This document shows, piece by piece, positions 5,748-6,485 of a stretch of 6,485 nucleotides of DNA; position 1 is the first letter of the stretch; every line of letters begins with the position of its first letter. A model generated the notes under the pieces. It had not been told where the DNA came from and searched no databases. It saw only the letters and a list, made by a program, of their open reading frames with translations. Position numbers and translations under genes: made by a program. Origin of the DNA: SLFT01 sp964493075 (GTDB taxonomy: Bacteria; Hydrogenedentota; Hydrogenedentia; Hydrogenedentales; CAITNO01); contig CAZBNU010000230.1 of the NCBI GenBank assembly GCA_964493075.1, positions 1-6,485 of the forward strand. Reading direction: 5' to 3'.

Positions 5748-6485
5748 ATGAGCAATAGTAAGGTAGTTTCGATAGGAGTGCTGCTGGCAATGCTTCTTGT
5801 ATTCTGCGGTGGCGTGTGCGCTGAAGAAGCAACGGAGGTGGTTGTGGTTACCGGTGGTCACGCTTACGATAGAAGGCCCTTTGAGGCCATGTTCAAAAGC
5901 TTTGAGGAACTCGACTGCACCTTTGTGGCGTTGAAGGATGACAGCGAGATTTTTGAGGACATCTCAAACTGGTCCTATGATGTCATTGTACTCTACAACA
6001 TGTCCCAGCAGATTTCTGAAAAGCGTAGGCAGCATTTTTTGAAACTGATGGACGATGGCGTGGGACTGGTGGTGCTGCATCACGCCATTGCGGCCTTTTC
6101 GGATTGGCCCGAGTATCGGAAGATTATCGGCGCGAAATACTGGCTCGCCGACACAGTCGAGGACGGCATCGAATATAAGAAATGCACTTGGGAAGAGGGG
6201 GTGGACATGCCGTTTCATGTGGAGGATGCCGCTCATCCCATTATGGCGGGCATTGCTGATTTCACCCTACACGATGAAACCTACAAAGGCTACACGTTGC
6301 AGCCGGACAATCATCTCCTGCTCTCCTGTAATCTGCCGACCAGTCAAAAGGAAGTTGCCTGGACGCGCACCTATAGCAACGCCAAGGTATGCCTGATACA
6401 GCCGGGACACGGCCCGGAAGCACACAGCGACGAGAACTATCGGCAGATGGTGCGCCAGGCCATCACTTGGGTGACACCGGAATAG
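5748..6485 (+). CDS. Exported ThuA-domain protein
   Basis: This 245-residue protein has a type I signal peptide: Lys5, a hydrophobic core at about 7-20 and a likely cut after VCA (residue 25). No lipobox is evident, as Phe precedes Cys20. It is therefore probably periplasmic or secreted. The mature part is a single ThuA domain: VVVVTGGHAYDRRPFEAMF (31-49), YDVIVLYNM (77-85), GVGLVVLHHAIAAFSDWPEY (104-123), HPIMAGI (163-169), DETYKGY (176-182), VAWTRTYSNAKVCLIQPGHG (193-212) and a C-terminal helix. The ThuA fold resembles class I glutamine amidotransferases; the family is named for trehalose utilisation and linked to keto-sugar metabolism, but its reaction is not firmly known, so a role in disaccharide or glycoside use is only inferred. 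Its length fits a single-domain member, with no extra haem or sugar-binding module. The stop TAG is the last codon of the window, so its downstream partners are unseen. Confidence 0.92.
   Translation: MSNSKVVSIGVLLAMLLVFCGGVCAEEATEVVVVTGGHAYDRRPFEAMFKSFEELDCTFVALKDDSEIFEDISNWSYDVIVLYNMSQQISEKRRQHFLKLMDDGVGLVVLHHAIAAFSDWPEYRKIIGAKYWLADTVEDGIEYKKCTWEEGVDMPFHVEDAAHPIMAGIADFTLHDETYKGYTLQPDNHLLLSCNLPTSQKEVAWTRTYSNAKVCLIQPGHGPEAHSDENYRQMVRQAITWVTPE

Noticed and set aside
5369..5755. Minus-strand open frame of 128 codons across the leader region
   Set aside because: It has no recognisable domain, runs through the terminator and RNA stems, and lacks a convincing ribosome binding site. It is a chance open frame.

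Overview
The window holds three protein genes and one regulatory region. It looks like a chromosomal stretch from a diderm-type bacterium that uses sigma-54. The mix of a large GH13 amylase-family protein, an FHA-GAF sigma-54 activator and an exported ThuA-domain protein recalls carbohydrate-degrading lineages such as Planctomycetes, Verrucomicrobia/Lentisphaerae or Candidatus Hydrogenedentes. That placement is an impression from gene content, not a computed assignment.

Layout. (1) Positions 1-2987, minus strand: a very large alpha-amylase-family (GH13) protein, open off the left edge, with 995 codons visible. (2) Positions 3139-4971, minus strand: a complete 610-residue sigma-54-dependent activator with FHA, GAF, AAA+ and Fis-type HTH domains. 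The GH13 gene follows it after a 151-nt gap with no recognisable terminator, so the two may be co-transcribed. (3) Positions 4972-5747: a 776-nt divergent intergenic region, dense with structure. It contains a long imperfect palindrome (5040-5110), a short dyad (5161-5176), a phased array of TCCC/GGGA sites (5196-5267), a good -24/-12 sigma-54 promoter match facing right (5349-5364), and about 300 nt of apparently structured RNA ending in a strong intrinsic terminator (5617-5679). (4) Positions 5748-6485, plus strand: a 245-residue exported ThuA-domain protein that ends exactly at the window edge.

Working model (inference). The FHA-GAF activator binds the phased array 80-180 bp upstream of the sigma-54 promoter and switches on a rightward transcript. 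That transcript begins near 5375, folds into a 23-bp long-range stem plus a second hairpin, and meets an intrinsic terminator 68 nt before the thuA-like gene. The RNA is either a free-standing sigma-54-controlled small RNA or a leader/attenuator for the ThuA gene. The regulator-RNA-ThuA arrangement, with a GH13 enzyme behind the regulator, suggests a small carbohydrate-responsive module. The structured RNA and its promoter are the parts most likely to be undescribed.
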